Source: Prunella strophiata (taxonomy: Eukaryota > Chordata > Aves > Passeriformes > Prunellidae). From it: DNA of 64,000 nucleotides. This document shows positions 1 through 12,200 of the stretch, piece after piece. The notes beneath the pieces are model-generated. The model was not told the DNA's origin and ran no database searches. It saw nothing but the letters and a program-made list of their open reading frames with translations. The translations under genes and the position numbers were made by a program. The DNA lies in NCBI GenBank assembly GCA_036583965.1, contig JAZBQD010000014.1, forward strand, positions 46,712,990-46,776,989, read 5' to 3'. Each line of letters opens with the position of its first letter. Positions within the stretch are counted from its first letter, which is position 1.

Positions 1-1417
1 TAATTTTGGTGTAGTCTGGAACACATCAACTGTAAACTTGCTAGTGTGGGTTTGCCAGCAAGAGGATTAAAAACATTGCAATTATTTTTTTTTAAGTTTA
101 TAAATATTTTTCTTGGAGGTTTATTTCCTTTTATTTCTGTTTTTGTTTCTGTAGCTGCCTGTAACAGACTGGCGTTGTGCTACAAAGAAATTTTGAATGA
201 ATTGACTATGCAGATTTTAATTAATATGATGAGTAAAATTTTAAAAATAAAGATACCATCCTCTCTCCTTGCAATGTCATTCTACTGAGAGAAGTTAATT
301 TGAGGAAAGGTGAGAATGAGCTTGTTGTTGCTCACCTGTGAAGGTGCTTTTGCCAAGGAGGTAAACAGTCATAATCTTAACAGGTTTTGTGCCTTAATTA
401 TTTAAGCTCTTGGAAAAAAAAGGGACTAAAATTTAAAAGATTTCAGTCACTTGGAGGCAGTGATATAGAGGCTCTAGATTCCATTACTGTAGTTTGACTC
501 TTTCTTTCTCATTAGTACTGAAGTGTATTTAAGATAGCATACTGGAGTGTGTCTCATGTTACACTTCCATCTCCAGTATATCTCATTTTCCTTTTGTGTT
601 TTTTTTTATTAAACGAGGAAACAATAAGTGATCTTGATACCCATTACTAGGATTCATTCATTGTTCTTCTGGCCCCTTTCTTCTTTCATTGCCAAGTGGA
701 TGTAGAGCATTGGAATTGGCTCAAAGGGATCATATTTTGTCTAGGAAAGGTGTGTCTTGGATGTGCCTAGGGATATATGTTGCTGTTAAGGATATGGAAA
801 CAGATAAGAAAAAGTTAATCAAAGGCTGAAAGAAAGGTGGGGCTTCCCCCATAGCTTCTTCACCTTTCACAAAGCAAGAATAAAGCTGTCAGAGAACTGT
901 GCTCTCTCACCCTGTCACAGACTCCTGGTTTGGCTTTTCTGGACTTGCGTGGCCTCTTCAACATGAAGTTATGCTGTAAGTTTAGCTCACTGCTTAATGT
1001 TCAGTCACATCTGCCTCCTTTTCTCACTTAGTTCTTTCTCCAGCTGAAATAGAGAATTGGGAGTGTGGCCTCATGGACAACTTCTTTCAAGTTGACGGGT
1101 TACCGAAGTCTGCAGTGGATCTTCTTTTCTGCAGTTTTCCTTTTTTGTGACCCTGAAACATTGTGCTCTCTTTCTCCTCGTTTAACTTTCCTCACTTCAG
1201 CAGTCAAGGATGGTTATGGCTCCTTGGCTTTCCCCTCACATTGGCTAAGGCTGTGAGACAATTTCCCATCCTGCCCTTCCCAGGCTTTGTCTGTTACACT
1301 AGCTCTTGTTTTGAATTGGGAAGAAAACCTCAAGGTAAACCATGATCTCATGGCTCCTGTGACTGGAGTGCTGGAAGGACAAGATAGCCAGAGGAGACAA
1401 GGAGGGGACATTTCTCT
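1..1417. other. Unannotated AT-rich stretch
   Basis: I see no gene or recognisable repeat here. Frames in both directions are short and interrupted, base composition is AT-rich, and only short T runs (for example near 601) break the unique sequence. It reads as ordinary intergenic or intronic DNA. Confidence 0.6.
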
Positions 1418-2012
1418 TATGTCAGTGACCAACTGGAGTGCCTGGAGCTCTGCCTGGGGACAGAGGAAGAGGCAACAGAGACTTTATGGGTGAGGATTGA
1501 GGCTGAGGGCAGGGACAGGTGACAAAGTGGTGGTCTGTTATGGGCTGCCTGACTGGTAAGACCAACTGGATGAGACCCTTTATAGAAACATGGAAATAGC
1601 TGAGTCCTCATGGGAGACTTCAACCTCCCAATAACTATGGGAGGGACAACACCGGAGGGCATAAGCAATCCAGGTGGTTCCTGATGTGCATTGATGATAA
1701 TTTCCTTTTCCAAGTGATAAATTTGCTGATGGTGAGAGGTGCTGTGCTGAGCCTTGTTCTTGCTGACTAGGAGGGACTGAAGGGGAGTGTGAAGCCCAAA
1801 GGCAACTCTGGCTGCAGTGACCATGAAATGGTGGTGTTCAAGATCCTTAGGGCAGCGAGGAGAACGCACAACTGGCTTGCTGCCCTGGACCTCAGGAGGG
1901 CAGACTTTGGCCCCTTCAGAGAGCTGCTTGGTAGAGTACCATGGGATAAAGCCCTGGAGGGAAGTGGGGCCCAAGAAAGCTGGCTATTATTAAAGGATCA
2001 CCTCCTCCCAAG
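1418..2012 (+). mobile_element. CR1 LINE fragment, ORF2 endonuclease region, decayed
   Basis: This is a piece of a CR1 non-LTR retrotransposon from the part of ORF2 that encodes the APE-type endonuclease, which nicks target DNA for reverse transcription. The translated sequence shows a Gly-Asp-Phe-Asn motif near 1613-1624 and a Ser-Asp-His motif at 1816-1824, both typical of APE endonuclease catalytic segments. Next come stretches resembling the conserved CR1 segment after the domain (RRADFG near 1900, then LLGRVPWDKALEG to about 1960). The two motifs lie in different reading frames, so at least one frameshift separates them, and in-frame stops occur. The last frame stays open for about 80 codons from 1789, but it lacks the N-terminal half of the domain and all of the reverse transcriptase. 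Both ends are truncated. It is an inactive fossil. The family is confident, the subfamily unknown. Confidence 0.88.
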
Positions 2013-4738
2013 CACTGTGATATTTTGATTTCCCTCCATATGTTTATGGTGGGACATCCTTCCTAAGTCCAGAGGGATCTAAAAATATATTAGCATTTGT
2101 TAATCTCTTCTCAATGGGCTTCTGCTAAGAAAAATGCATGACAAGTTATCTCTGGTATCTCACTGCTGAAGCACAGGTCAAAACTATTCTAGATTTTAAA
2201 ACCTGCTGTCAAACACTCCCTGGACAACACTAGAGAATACTGAAGTCTTGCTTGGAATAAATCGTTATAAATCTGATTGTGAAGTACTCTGTACAATTGT
2301 TACACACCTATTTAACGGATGCATAAAAACTCCCCAAAGTGTCTTTTTTTATGGGGAATTTTGTGAATTTAAGATTTTCTGTAAGCTAGGGCACCATACC
2401 ACCTTTGTCAGCTGGTGATTTAATTCTCAGTATCTACACCTTTTGCCAGCTATACATTCAGTACAACCTGTGTGGCACAAGTGCCTCTGAGGATGGAGCA
2501 GCTGAAAATGCTGAAGTAAGCAGAACAGGCAGCTTTATAATTGTCATCTCCTCACAAGACTTTGGAAGAAGTTTGGTGTCTTGGTGTTTTTTTTCCAAGT
2601 TTTGGCCTGGTTCCCCATGAGTTTGGGAGTAAAGCCTCTGTTGGGCTTCTCCAGGAAAAGGGAACTCCCTCTGAAGGAAAAGGTAACGATTCTCTCTGCA
2701 GAGCTGAGACCTTGTTCAGGGGCCTGTTTATGTAAAAAAAGAGAAAGGAAGACCAGCATGGTTTTTGTATTTTACTTTAATACAAATTCTTTCTAATTTT
2801 TTTTTTTTTATTTGAGTACATCAGAGCTTATTTGTATGTACATTATCAGAACAAACCAACTTTCCAGTAGCCCCTAGGATGAAATTACTTATGGAAGTAG
2901 AAGAAAAAAGGGCTTTAACAAAACAGGACACTCATCTGCATATTTCTCCCTTGTGGGAAGAAGACCTGAAGACAAATATGTTACGGTGGCAGAACCAGGC
3001 ACATTCTTATTCTTCAGTAATGACCACGATAATTCTGCAGAATAGTGTGTTCTAAAAGAAACTGCTGTCTTTCAGTAATTTTCACAGAAATAATGTTTGT
3101 ATAGATCAGAAGCCCATTATTAATTAAGAAGAAGTAGCATCTTGGAAGCTAAATTATGTAGTAGGAGCTGAAGTATAGCTAGCTAATGAAAGCAGTATGA
3201 AATAAAATAATCTCTATGTGGTGGATAGGAGCCTACTTGACAAAAATATTTGTGGTATTTTTTGGATTGCTCCAAAAAATCATTTTGAATCTATATATTC
3301 TTATTGGGATAATAATTGTAATCTTGAGAATGTAAACTTGCTACTCTGATATTTTCCTGATTCTGATGGTAATCTGAAATACCAACTCTATCCTTATTCC
3401 ATTTTCTTTATAAATCCTTTTTTAAGGTACTCATTCTAAATCTAATAATGGTCTTTAAAATTCAGCGTTAAAAATTTCATTAATGATAACTTTTCTAGCT
3501 GGGAAGGGTAGAGTGATGATTGTCAGGAACATCAGCAGGAAGAAAAGTAGAGATTGAATAAATGCAAGATGGGCAAATGGGAAAAGAAAAAACAGAGTTA
3601 AGAGGCATAAATATGGTAATTGTAAAGATGAATGTATTTTTACTTTGATATAAGACCTAACAAGCAGGTAGTGGGAAATTATTCAAAATACAGTTATTTT
3701 ATTACAGATCATTTTCCCTTCCATACCTTCATTCAAAACATATCACTCATGTGAATGAAAAAAAGTTGATGGCAGGTTATGGGCAATTGATTGCATTCCC
3801 GTGGCTTGTATGCCACAGTCAGCAGCCAGGAATTTGACAATGTCTTTAAAGTAAGTGTGGTGCACCCCACTTGATTTCATCTCTCTGCTCCCCATCCATG
3901 TTTAGCTTACACTCCCAGCACCATGACTGAATCCTTGTGCCTTCTGCACTTATTCCAGTGCACTGACTGGTTCCAGTCCCTCTTCCAAAGCCCTGACGTC
4001 TGCTCGGCTTCTAAGTGTTGCTGCCTGTCAGCTGAGTTGAGTAAACTTCTGCTAATGAAAACAGATAAAAAGTCACTGGAATTTATTAAAGCTTTTGCAT
4101 TAACTTAAATCACGCTCTAGGAATGAATGTAGTATTATTAAAAAAATGAAATCGGATTATAATGAAAGGAACCTGCAGATTTTGGTTAGTAACTTGCATG
4201 CATCTCTATAGTTTGTTTAATTCTAATAAAATAAAAGGGAATCCCCGTTTACTGTAATGAAATAAAATTAAGCTCTCCCTGACTTACATTCATGTAGTCA
4301 GTCAATGCTATTATTTGAAATCTCATTGGGCCCTATTTGTCTGCAAGGACAACAGAATTGTCATTTATGTTGGAGGAAGTCTGTTGTTAAGAAAATAGCA
4401 GGACTAGGTCTATTTTATCTGGAAAAAAAGAGGTTGCCAATACATGGGATTCACATGATGTGTGCTACAGAAATTAACATGATGCTGTATTTTTTTTTAA
4501 GAATGTGTTTTGAATCTGGATAATAAATACTTATATATGTATTTTAGTTCAAATATATACTGCTTTCTTTGAATATGTTTTGTTTCTTTAATATCTATAC
4601 ATATAGTTATGTTTATATAGTTACATTAAACTGCCATGGACAAGTTATGTTCTGTCTGAAAGATTAATTAATATTTTTGGCAAAGAGGTAATTCACTTTT
4701 GTTGTGTTTCAGTCTAATAAAAAACTCCATCTTATTTG
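2013..4738. other. Unannotated AT-rich stretch
   Basis: There is no recognisable gene or transposon. It includes a 13-T run at 2797-2809. A short splice-bounded open stretch at 2450-2515 is described separately. The rest is unique AT-rich DNA with closely spaced stops in all frames. Confidence 0.55.
2450..2515 (+). other. Weak candidate exon (66 nt), unrecognised
   Basis: A pyrimidine-rich acceptor ending in CAG at 2447-2449 precedes a 66-nt segment that stays open in one frame and is followed by GTAAGC at 2516. The encoded 22 residues are rich in Ala, Glu and Asp in the second half and match nothing I recognise. The length is a multiple of three and the phase would be 0-0. Segments this short are often open by chance, so this may be noise. 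Confidence 0.15.
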
Positions 4739-4780
4739 GCTTTATTTTCTTTTTCTCTTTTTTTTTTCTTTCTTTTCTAA
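4739..4780. repeat. Pyrimidine (T/C) low-complexity tract
   Basis: A run of T with interspersed C, almost free of purines after the first few bases. It is simple low-complexity sequence with no sign of being a retroposon tail. Confidence 0.75.
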
Positions 4781-7094
4781 ATCCATTGGCTTTATTATGC
4801 CAGATCATTGCTAGCTTTACTTTCTACTGCATTTTATCATAATGCTCTTTGAGTATAAATAAACTCTGGTATGCTAAACCTAATAGCAATTAAACTGGAA
4901 GTGTTTGTGTTTCATCACTGTGAACTTTGCAGAAATGTTTCCATGACAACCTCCATGCTAGTTAAGGCAACCAGAGGTGATCAACAGTTTATATATTTTT
5001 TTTCTCTTGCAAGAATGGAATTTGTGTTGACAGTTCTGGCCTTTAATGGCACTTTTGTACTGTGTGAAAGTATTTGTTTACTAGATCATATGCTGTTAAC
5101 TGTCAGGCCGAGATAGAGTGACTGCTTTTGATAAAAGGGCTGCATTACATCTCTGAGTCTGTGAAGCTCTTGTACTTTAATTACTCACATCAGTACAAAA
5201 GTATCCACTTGCTTCACTACACTTGAAAATTAGACTTATTAGTTCCAAAGCATTAATGGTGAGTTAATTTTTTCCTTTACATTTTTTGGAAAACAATCAT
5301 TTAAAAGCTGCTTTGTTGTTTTAAATTTAAACTATTCCATTTACACTGATAAAAATCACATTCCATGGTACGGGGTGAATTGTAAGTGCTGTAATTACTG
5401 GCACTTTGAGTTAGGATTTCTGGGCCCTGTTTTCATATGTAGCTGATGAAGGTTGTTATGCTGGTGGCTGAGATATGCTAGCTATGTACTCTGTTGAGAA
5501 AAATATAATTTAGGTAGGTTTTGTCTCTCCCAAGTTTTAAAAAAAAGGCAGGTGTATCTAAGATGTGACAGAAATAACCTCTCTGAGTGTAACATATAAT
5601 AGTACAGGTAGACTGTTGTGTGTGGTACATGTATGAGATAGTTAGAAAGCTTTCAGAAGAAAACTTTATTTTTAAAATGTTTTTTGGTAAGGTATTTCTC
5701 TTCATGGTGCCCTATCTAGGTAGATCATCTGGAATTTAATAAATTAATTATCTAGTCTGATAATCAGTTAATCACTGCTACTACAGCAGGTGCATTCACC
5801 ACCAGCCAGAGGTTTCAAGGCATTACCTGTACTGAGTTGAGCAACTTGCTTTTGTTATGTGTCTGTTCATTGTCAGGCTGATGGACAAATGTCTTTTTGA
5901 ATCTAGAGAGTGTGTGTAGTGGTTTTGATTAGCTGAAAAATGTGAGTATTTGGAAGGTACCAGAGTATCTTCTGAAGGTCTGCTTCAAAACAAAGACTAA
6001 ATGTTTTATCATAATAAAGACCTTAGTTTGGTGAAGCATATTATTTAATAATACTCATGTATATTCAAGTATGAGACTGGGGTAGTTGTTGTATGTCTTG
6101 CATGTAAAGACAATTTATATTCAGGACTCATCTTTTGGACATATAGTTTGTTTTAGTAATTGCTTGCAGAATGTTTATTGTTTCAAGTAGTGATACCATC
6201 ACTTTTTTAAGCAATTGAGTCACCCTTCAGTGATCTGTTAAAACTAAGAGGAATCACAATTGCTGAAGCTGTTTGCTGTTGGTTTGTATGTGGAGAATGC
6301 CATTGCTTTTTGCACAACGTGTGTGTCTGTTTAGTCAGGAGCTGCTTATATGTTTGTTGACAGTTGGTGACACTAGGAAGGGAAATGGAAATGCTAAAGT
6401 TATATACCTTAATTTCCCAAGCTTTAAACTGTAGACAGACAACTTGTGTCTACACTTTCTGTAAGTGTAAGATGCTGCCTTTACCAGAATACCTTCACCT
6501 CATCTCTGGGGGTTTGTTGTGCCTTCCTTTGTGTAGGGAAGTTGGCATATTAAAGAGAAACTTCTCAGAGAAGTAAGGGGTGAAAAAAGCTACCTCCTTG
6601 TGCACTCTTTCAGACTCTGACCTGTTATAGCTGGAGGCTGTAACGTTCCCTGAGTGCATAGGTATATGCATAATCCAAAAATTACGTTTATATAATCCAA
6701 AAATCCTGTTTAAAATATCCTTGGCAGGTAAAATTGCATGGATTAGTAGAAGGAGTATATTACAGTACTAAGAAGTAGTCTTTATTTTCTTGGTGGTCAT
6801 TTGGTTATGAAAGATTGTGTAGCACTTAAGCATATGATACGTATAAGCATATGAAATAAACCCTGTGTGCTTGTTTTCCCAGGATAGTTTTATTGAACAG
6901 TAGTTTGCAACCATGTTTGAAATAATACTCTGTATCTGTAATTATTGGGATTTTCTTGTAACTATGATGCAAAGTAGACATTGCCTAAAACTGAACAGTA
7001 ACTCTGGTCACATGACACAAATACTGTAAATTAACTGGAATGGCAAAACAAGCTGTTACCCTTAACACTAGTTTTCTTTCCCAGGAAAAATGAA
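4781..7094. other. Unannotated AT-rich stretch
   Basis: No gene or recognisable interspersed repeat is visible. A 13-bp direct repeat (ATAATCCAAAAAT) occurs at 6670-6682 and 6692-6704. The remainder is unique AT-rich sequence. Confidence 0.55.
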
Positions 7095-7495
7095 TTCATA
7101 CTGGAACAGAAACAGAGATGATCAGGAAATGGAAAGCTTATCTTGCAAGATGAGACTTAGAAAGTGTGACATGTTTGTCTTAATGAAACAAAGATTGAGA
7201 GAGGACATGATATCTTTTTCATATTCATAAGTGTATATGGAAAAAGCAGAGAAAGCATCGTATCAGGAGAAGAACTGTTTAAGCTAAAGGACATTGTTAG
7301 AACAAGTACAAAACTAGTGTAAACTAGCTATGGATAAATCTGAGCTGGGAGAGAGAGCATTTAAGTAGTGCGAGTGGGACTGGAGATTTTGAGCAGGGAG
7401 TCTAATCAGCAAAATTGGCATGATACAATTGCCTTAGGAAAAGATTGCACATGGTCACTCAGATTGTTCTTTCTAATCCTATGACCATCTTTTTG
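7095..7495 (+). mobile_element. Ancient CR1 3'-end fragment
   Basis: The stretch around 7190-7350 matches the general layout of old amniote CR1 3' ends. It has a 'gagaggacatgata' segment, then 'tttaagctaaaggacattgtt', then 'aacaagtacaaaactagtgtaaactagctatggataaat', and ends near 7455-7495 with a decayed version of the terminal 'ggtcccttctaatcctatga' type sequence. The middle of the unit is badly eroded and there are many point changes and small gaps. That suggests an insertion much older than the copies at 18.8 and 57.7 kb. No open frame survives. Confidence 0.7.
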
Positions 7496-7984
7496 CCTAA
7501 CTAGATCTATAAAGCCTCATGCTTGCTCGTTGCACAGTACCGAGAAAACCTGTAGAAGGAATCTAAGAGAAGCCTTTTAAAATTATTTTGCTTGTTTCAG
7601 TTCCAATACCTGTTTAATTCTTGGGTAGATTCCTCAGTCTGTTTTCAGATAAATTGCTTCTATATTATTGACAATAGTATCCTGGGACTTCTTAAACTTT
7701 TTTTCTTGTTTGTTTTATGTGTATGGGAGTGCTACTTTTAAATTTTTCTTTTGCTTCATTCTGCTGCTGTTAGTTACAAGCTTTAATCAACACAAGTAGC
7801 TGGCTTTTTCCTCTTTGGTGTTTTCCCTGCAACTGGAAAGATAAGGTTATTATTGCCATACTGCTCATAGTTTATTCTGTAACCAATCTGTACATTCATT
7901 TAGTTCATTCAGGTAATCATTTCCAGTCCCTTAATTTATAACTTCCTGGCAATACTTTTTTATCCCTCAAAGAGAAGAGAAGTC
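7496..7984. other. Unannotated stretch between two CR1 fragments
   Basis: Unique AT-rich sequence without a recognisable gene or repeat. It could include further eroded CR1 sequence that cannot be recognised by eye. Confidence 0.5.
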
Positions 7985-8178
7985 TGAAGATTGCTTAGTC
8001 CAGCCACTCTTCTCATGCAATTGGAGTGGGTTGTCCTGGATTTTCTCAGGTTGCATTTTGAATTTCTCTAGGAATATGGGGTCTTCAGCCTTGATGGAGA
8101 GTCTGCAACATCTGTGGGCAACCTATTCTATTGTTCAGACATGTAACAGTAAAAATGTATTATTCTTTGTCTCAATAA
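7985..8178 (-). mobile_element. CR1 3'-end fragment, inverted
   Basis: On the plus strand this reads as the reverse complement of a CR1 3' region: a segment like 'agtccagccactcttctcatgcaa', then 'gaatttctctaggaatatggggtcttcagcc', then 'ctgtgggcaacctattctattgttcagacatgtaacagtaaaaat'. These correspond, in antisense, to the conserved CR1 segments before the terminal octamer repeat. It lacks the terminal octamers and is 5'-truncated. It is not coding. Confidence 0.75.
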
Positions 8179-9738
8179 AGTAATTCTAAGAGATTGACAG
8201 ATACACACAGATCATCAGTATATAATTTCTTTCCCAGGACTTTAAAAAATTTATTTCTAATAATTTCTTTAATCTGGAAATGATTTAAAGTATTTCCTTT
8301 CTGTCCTCCAGAGTATCATACACCTGGAATAGAGGATCCCTTATTGACTCAATATTAAAAGGGAGTTTTTCTTTTTTATGAATGTCACTCTCTTTAGATG
8401 GTTTCCAAGACTTTTTGTCCCAGTACCTGTCAAATACAAAGGTGTAGCTACCTCCATGCTGAGTCTTAAAACTGCAGATTGAGCCAGCACCATGTTGTAG
8501 CCACAAAGTGAATTCTCATTTGAGTACAAGGTACATCAGTGGCTCACTCTCAAATATCTGTGTTAATGCCAATTATCTAGGGATTGCTTGGAATCCTTTC
8601 TAAATTCACTAAACTTCACATCATTTGAAAGACATCCAGGTGCAATGTCTGCCTTGTTTCTTTATGTAACAATGTTGGAGCCTTGCTTAGGTGAAGGACT
8701 CCTCACACCTACCTAAAACTTAATGGTTCTACACTACTGCTAGGCATCACTGATGGTGTGAATAATGGCGTTTTGATTTATTACCCAAAGAGATGTTTAT
8801 TACTTGGGGTTTATTACTCAAAAGATGAAAAGTTGACTTTTACAGACTTTCCATTTACATAGTCCATATATATGTTAGTTTCTCTGTTTTCCTCAGTCCT
8901 TCAAAATACACATCTTAAGATTCTGAAAAACTGAAGTGTGCTAAACATACTTGGCTATGGGAGCTCATATGCCAAGTGAGAGGAATGATCTAAGCACTGT
9001 CTTCACAAAAGTTATGAAAGTAGAAGCTCTTACTGGACTGTATCTACTCCCAAGGCAAATCATATGTTGTCTGAATGTCCCCAGAAATCTTTCCGAGGAG
9101 CATTGCAAAAGTTGTTCAACTTTAGCAACTCTCATTGTGGTGACTATATTTTGTGTCTGTATCAGTGAAAATGCAAAATAAACTTCTAAAAAGTCATCCA
9201 AGACAGTATCGGTTTTGACTTGCAGACTTAAGAATGCTGATTTATAATCCTTGCATGATTGTAGCCTTTAAGGAGATTTATATCCCCACTACATGGTTTC
9301 TTTTTTAATGCAAATGCAGTAATAGGGCCCTTTCCAGTGTCTGTTTACATCTTTGACCAAGACCTTACTTTCCTCATAGTATTTTTACCTTGCCCATTAT
9401 TCATTCCATATGAAAATTAATTCTGTTCTCAGAATTAGTGCTTTTAATTAGACCTTTTTAGAAAACTTCTCTCATGCAAAACATTATTTGACAGAACTTT
9501 TTACTCAACAAAAGTTTTATTATTCCAGGTGTTTCAGAGATGCCAACCATGGCTGATTAGGTAAAAATTCTTCTATATGTTAACTGTAATGCTCAAACTC
9601 ATACTGTTTAAGTAATTTTGGAATTTATACAGCAATGTGAGCTTGCTTTTAAGAGGAACTTAGGTGCAGTTTTAAATATAGTAGTATTTGACTGATTAAA
9701 ACCTTCTTCACATTGTAGATTTGGAGGTGTACACACAC
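8179..9738. other. Unannotated AT-rich stretch
   Basis: No supportable gene or repeat. Short frames around 8285-8529 and 8951-9201 lie in overlapping opposite orientations, show no recognisable domain and look random. Confidence 0.55.
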
Positions 9739-9766
9739 TTTTTTTTTCTTTCTTTTTTTTTTTTTT
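9739..9766. repeat. T-rich low-complexity tract
   Basis: A T-dominated run interrupted by two C residues. It is simple sequence, possibly length-variable. Confidence 0.8.
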
Positions 9767-9921
9767 CAAATGTATCAATGAGTGGATGATAAGTATAAAT
9801 TTATTTAGTTTATAAGCCTGTTTGCTCATATGCTTAATGTGGTGGCTGTGGTCATTCTATCAGGGATGCTAAGTCCTTGCTTCCTAAATTGAGTAATAGA
9901 TTCTTGACCCCTTAAAAGTCC

Positions 9922-10025
9922 TGAATAACCCTGTCTGATCTCACAGCTGAGCCTGCTGTGAGCAGCATTGGACTAGAGAACTCCTGAGGTCCAAGCCAGC
10001 TTCAGCTATTCTGTGATTTTGGGAT
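9922..10025 (+). mobile_element. CR1 3'-terminal fragment
   Basis: A short, severely 5'-truncated CR1 tail. It contains the segment 'gagcctgctgtgagcag', then 'attggactagagaactcctgaggtcc', and ends in 'agctattctgtgatttt', a degenerate form of the ATTCTATG octamers that terminate CR1. Only about 100 bp remain. Extreme 5' truncation is typical of CR1 insertion. Confidence 0.82.
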
Positions 10026-10678
10026 TGACTGAGTACTGTCTGAAGCTGCTTGATTTGCACTTGAGAACTCAAAAAATTTTTTCAAGGAAGATAATGTAAG
10101 TACTTCCTTTATGTTCCTATAAGATATGTGTGTTCTTATAACCCACTAGCAAATGGTCTCCACCTTTTCTGAATGGAGATTTCATATTTCTTCTGTCTTT
10201 AATATCCTAGACTGTGATTATGTTTCTCTGTTTTTCTCTAAAGCAAAAGTAAGTTGTGTGGCACAAGTGAGATACTTGTCATGTTTTTTAGTGATATTTT
10301 TATGATCCTCCTTGATTTCAGTCAGTGGTGTAAATGGCCTAATTGTATGGGAGGCATGTGGGCTTAGTGAAGCCACTTTTCTATTGGTTTCTTTAAAAAA
10401 AAGCTACAGTGTGGGGACGGTCTTGTAGCTGATACATCTTATAAATTATTTTACTGGGTTTTTGGGACTCCATATACTGATACTAATGATTTTGTTTAAC
10501 ATGAGATTATTAAACATCTTTTCAGTGGGGCAGAAGTTACCTGGACAATGAAGTCTGTGAAACCAAAGAGAACCATTGTAATCTTCAATATAACAGTATC
10601 TATAGAAGTTCTTCCATTAATTTCTATTTGAAGTACAGCATATCTTTTTGGGGAAAATAAATCAACATTGTTTTAAAA
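10026..10678. other. Unannotated stretch
   Basis: Nothing recognisable. Unique AT-rich sequence between a plus-strand and a minus-strand CR1 fragment. Confidence 0.5.
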
Positions 10679-10830
10679 TACTCCTGGTGATGGAGAGCCC
10701 ATGACAATCCTTGGGAACTTCCTCCACTTGGTAATCTAAACTCTACAAATTATTTCTGGTCTAAACTTTTCTGACTTCAAATCCCTCATTAAAACTGTCC
10801 CTTGCTGTGTTGCCTGTAGAAAATGTGATA
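10679..10830 (-). mobile_element. Probable old CR1 3'-region fragment, inverted
   Basis: The plus strand shows 'actcctggtgatggagagccc', 'ccttgggaacttcctcc', 'ggtctaaacttttctgacttcaaa' and 'ctgtcccttgctgtg' in the order expected for the antisense of an old CR1 3' region. Divergence is high and no terminal octamers remain, so the assignment rests on order and spacing of short blocks. It could be chance similarity. Confidence 0.5.
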
Positions 10831-10919
10831 ATGGATGTGCTGTGGATAGGAGGGCTCTTGCCTTTCCTGCTGACCTGTATTGTTTCCTTGTTTCCTCCTG
10901 CTCTCCCCCTGAATCCACC

Positions 10920-11050
10920 TGTTTTGTCTTCTGTCATGCGTTTGGGTTTTCAACTTTCCCAGGCAGGGATTACCTACATGTTGTGTTTATATGGCATGGA
11001 ATAGAGCAGGGTCTTAGTCCCTGGCAGGTGATCTTTGCTGATGAGCGTGT
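10920..11050 (+). repeat. Possible ancient amniote interspersed repeat
   Basis: The block contains 'ggcagggattacctacatgttgtgtttatatggca' followed by 'cagggtcttagtccctggcagg'. It recalls, in order, a widely dispersed old amniote repeat with a 'ggggcagggactgtct' then 'tgtacagcgcctagcac' then 'ggggtcctggtcc' layout. I cannot name the family with certainty and similarity is low. Confidence 0.33.
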
Positions 11051-12069
11051 CATGAGGGCATAAAGGATTAAAAGAGGTTTGAGCTATTGTTGTCCTACTT
11101 TAAGAGCTTTTAAGCCTGTCAAGAACTACTGTAATCTTTGGGCATGACTTCCTTTGTGGCAAGGACTTCCTCCATTTCTGCTTTAAGGCCATTAAAGACT
11201 GGAGTAAATCATACCTCTCAAAAACCCAGCTGATGTCAATGGAGGCGGGGGTAAAGGGAGGGAAAATTTCCAGTGGTAGAAAATCCCTTGCAGCCCTCAG
11301 CAGCCTGCTGTAGTGGTTAGGAATTCAATGTTTGCTTGTCTCTGCATTCTCTTCTGAATTTATCTTGCTTCAGATTTCCAGGATCTTGTTACACCTTTCT
11401 TAGAAAAGGAGAGGGAGGAATAAAAATAGCAGTGTTAAGGTTCTGCCCTGAGTTTGGGTACTTATGGGCTGTGGTTAACTGTACTATAATCTTCTCTTTT
11501 GTAAACAGATTCACTTTTTCACATCTAAGCCTGTTTTTCAGTCATTTCATGATACTTTAAGTGTGTTCTGTGAATCCTTCCCATTTGAGCAGTGTCCTGT
11601 TTGAGTTGTGGCTGTCAGACCGGTGACCCTGTTTTATTAGGAGTGACCCCAGTGTCAAATGCTCAGGTAGCATTGCTTCTCAGATTTCCTTGATGATACA
11701 GAGATTACATTAGTCCCTTGTCCATGCTAGTTCACATTCATGCTGATTAACCACTGTAATGGTTATTATTTCCAGGAAGGTGTTCCCCCATCCTGTGAAG
11801 CATTATGTGTTGCTACATATAGCATACATATACATACTTGTTCTTCTGGTTGTAAAGTTGATGTTGTCTTCTCTCCATGTGACTTCTATGCCAGGAAATA
11901 TGGTATGATCTGAAAGTTTCACAAAGGCTTTATTGTGAGCTGAGATCTTGGGCTAATCTCTTGATTTCCCAGCTGACTGCTGATAGTCATATGGGAAGGT
12001 TCTCTCTTCTTTGAGTCTTCATTCTCAAATAAATTAATTGTCCTGGAGGTAAGGTAACTGATGGTAGAC
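11051..12069. other. Unannotated stretch
   Basis: Unique sequence of mixed composition with no convincing gene. Short frames around 11336-11560 have no recognisable domain. Confidence 0.5.
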
Positions 12070-12200
12070 TTGAGATGAGCTCAGTTTGTTAGAGCATGAT
12101 GCTAATAATGATGAGGTTTGTGGGTTCAGTCCTGGTATGGACCATTCACTGAAGAGATGGACTTGATGATCCTTGTGGGTTCTTCCCAATTCAGAAGATT
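12070..12200 (+). mobile_element. tRNA-Ile-derived SINE with CR1-type tail (TguSINE1-like)
   Basis: The 5' part is a degenerate tRNA-Ile(AAT). A polymerase III A box (TGAGCTCAGTTTG) lies at 12076-12088, the anticodon loop CTAATAA at 12102-12108 has AAT at 12104-12106, and a B box (GGTTCAGTCC) lies at 12123-12132. The tRNA-like part ends in ACCA at 12141-12144. The rest, 12145-12200, is a CR1-like 3' tail with 'gatggacttgatgatccttgtgggttcttcccaattcagaagatt', which resembles CR1 3' ends and would let CR1 reverse transcriptase mobilise the RNA. This combination is what is described for passerine SINEs of the TguSINE1 type, where SINEs arose anew in early passerine evolution. The copy is mutated in both boxes' surroundings and is non-coding. 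It is not a functional tRNA gene, because stem pairing is broken and the CR1 tail follows directly. Confidence 0.85.

Noticed and set aside
1417..1974. 185-codon minus-strand open frame, the longest in the window
   Set aside because: It is the antisense of the CR1 ORF2 fragment at 1418-2012. The plus strand carries the recognisable endonuclease motifs, so this frame is a shadow.
12070..12144. Functional tRNA-Ile gene
   Set aside because: The tRNA-like part has changes in the boxes and broken stem pairing, and it runs directly into a CR1-type tail. It is the head of a SINE.
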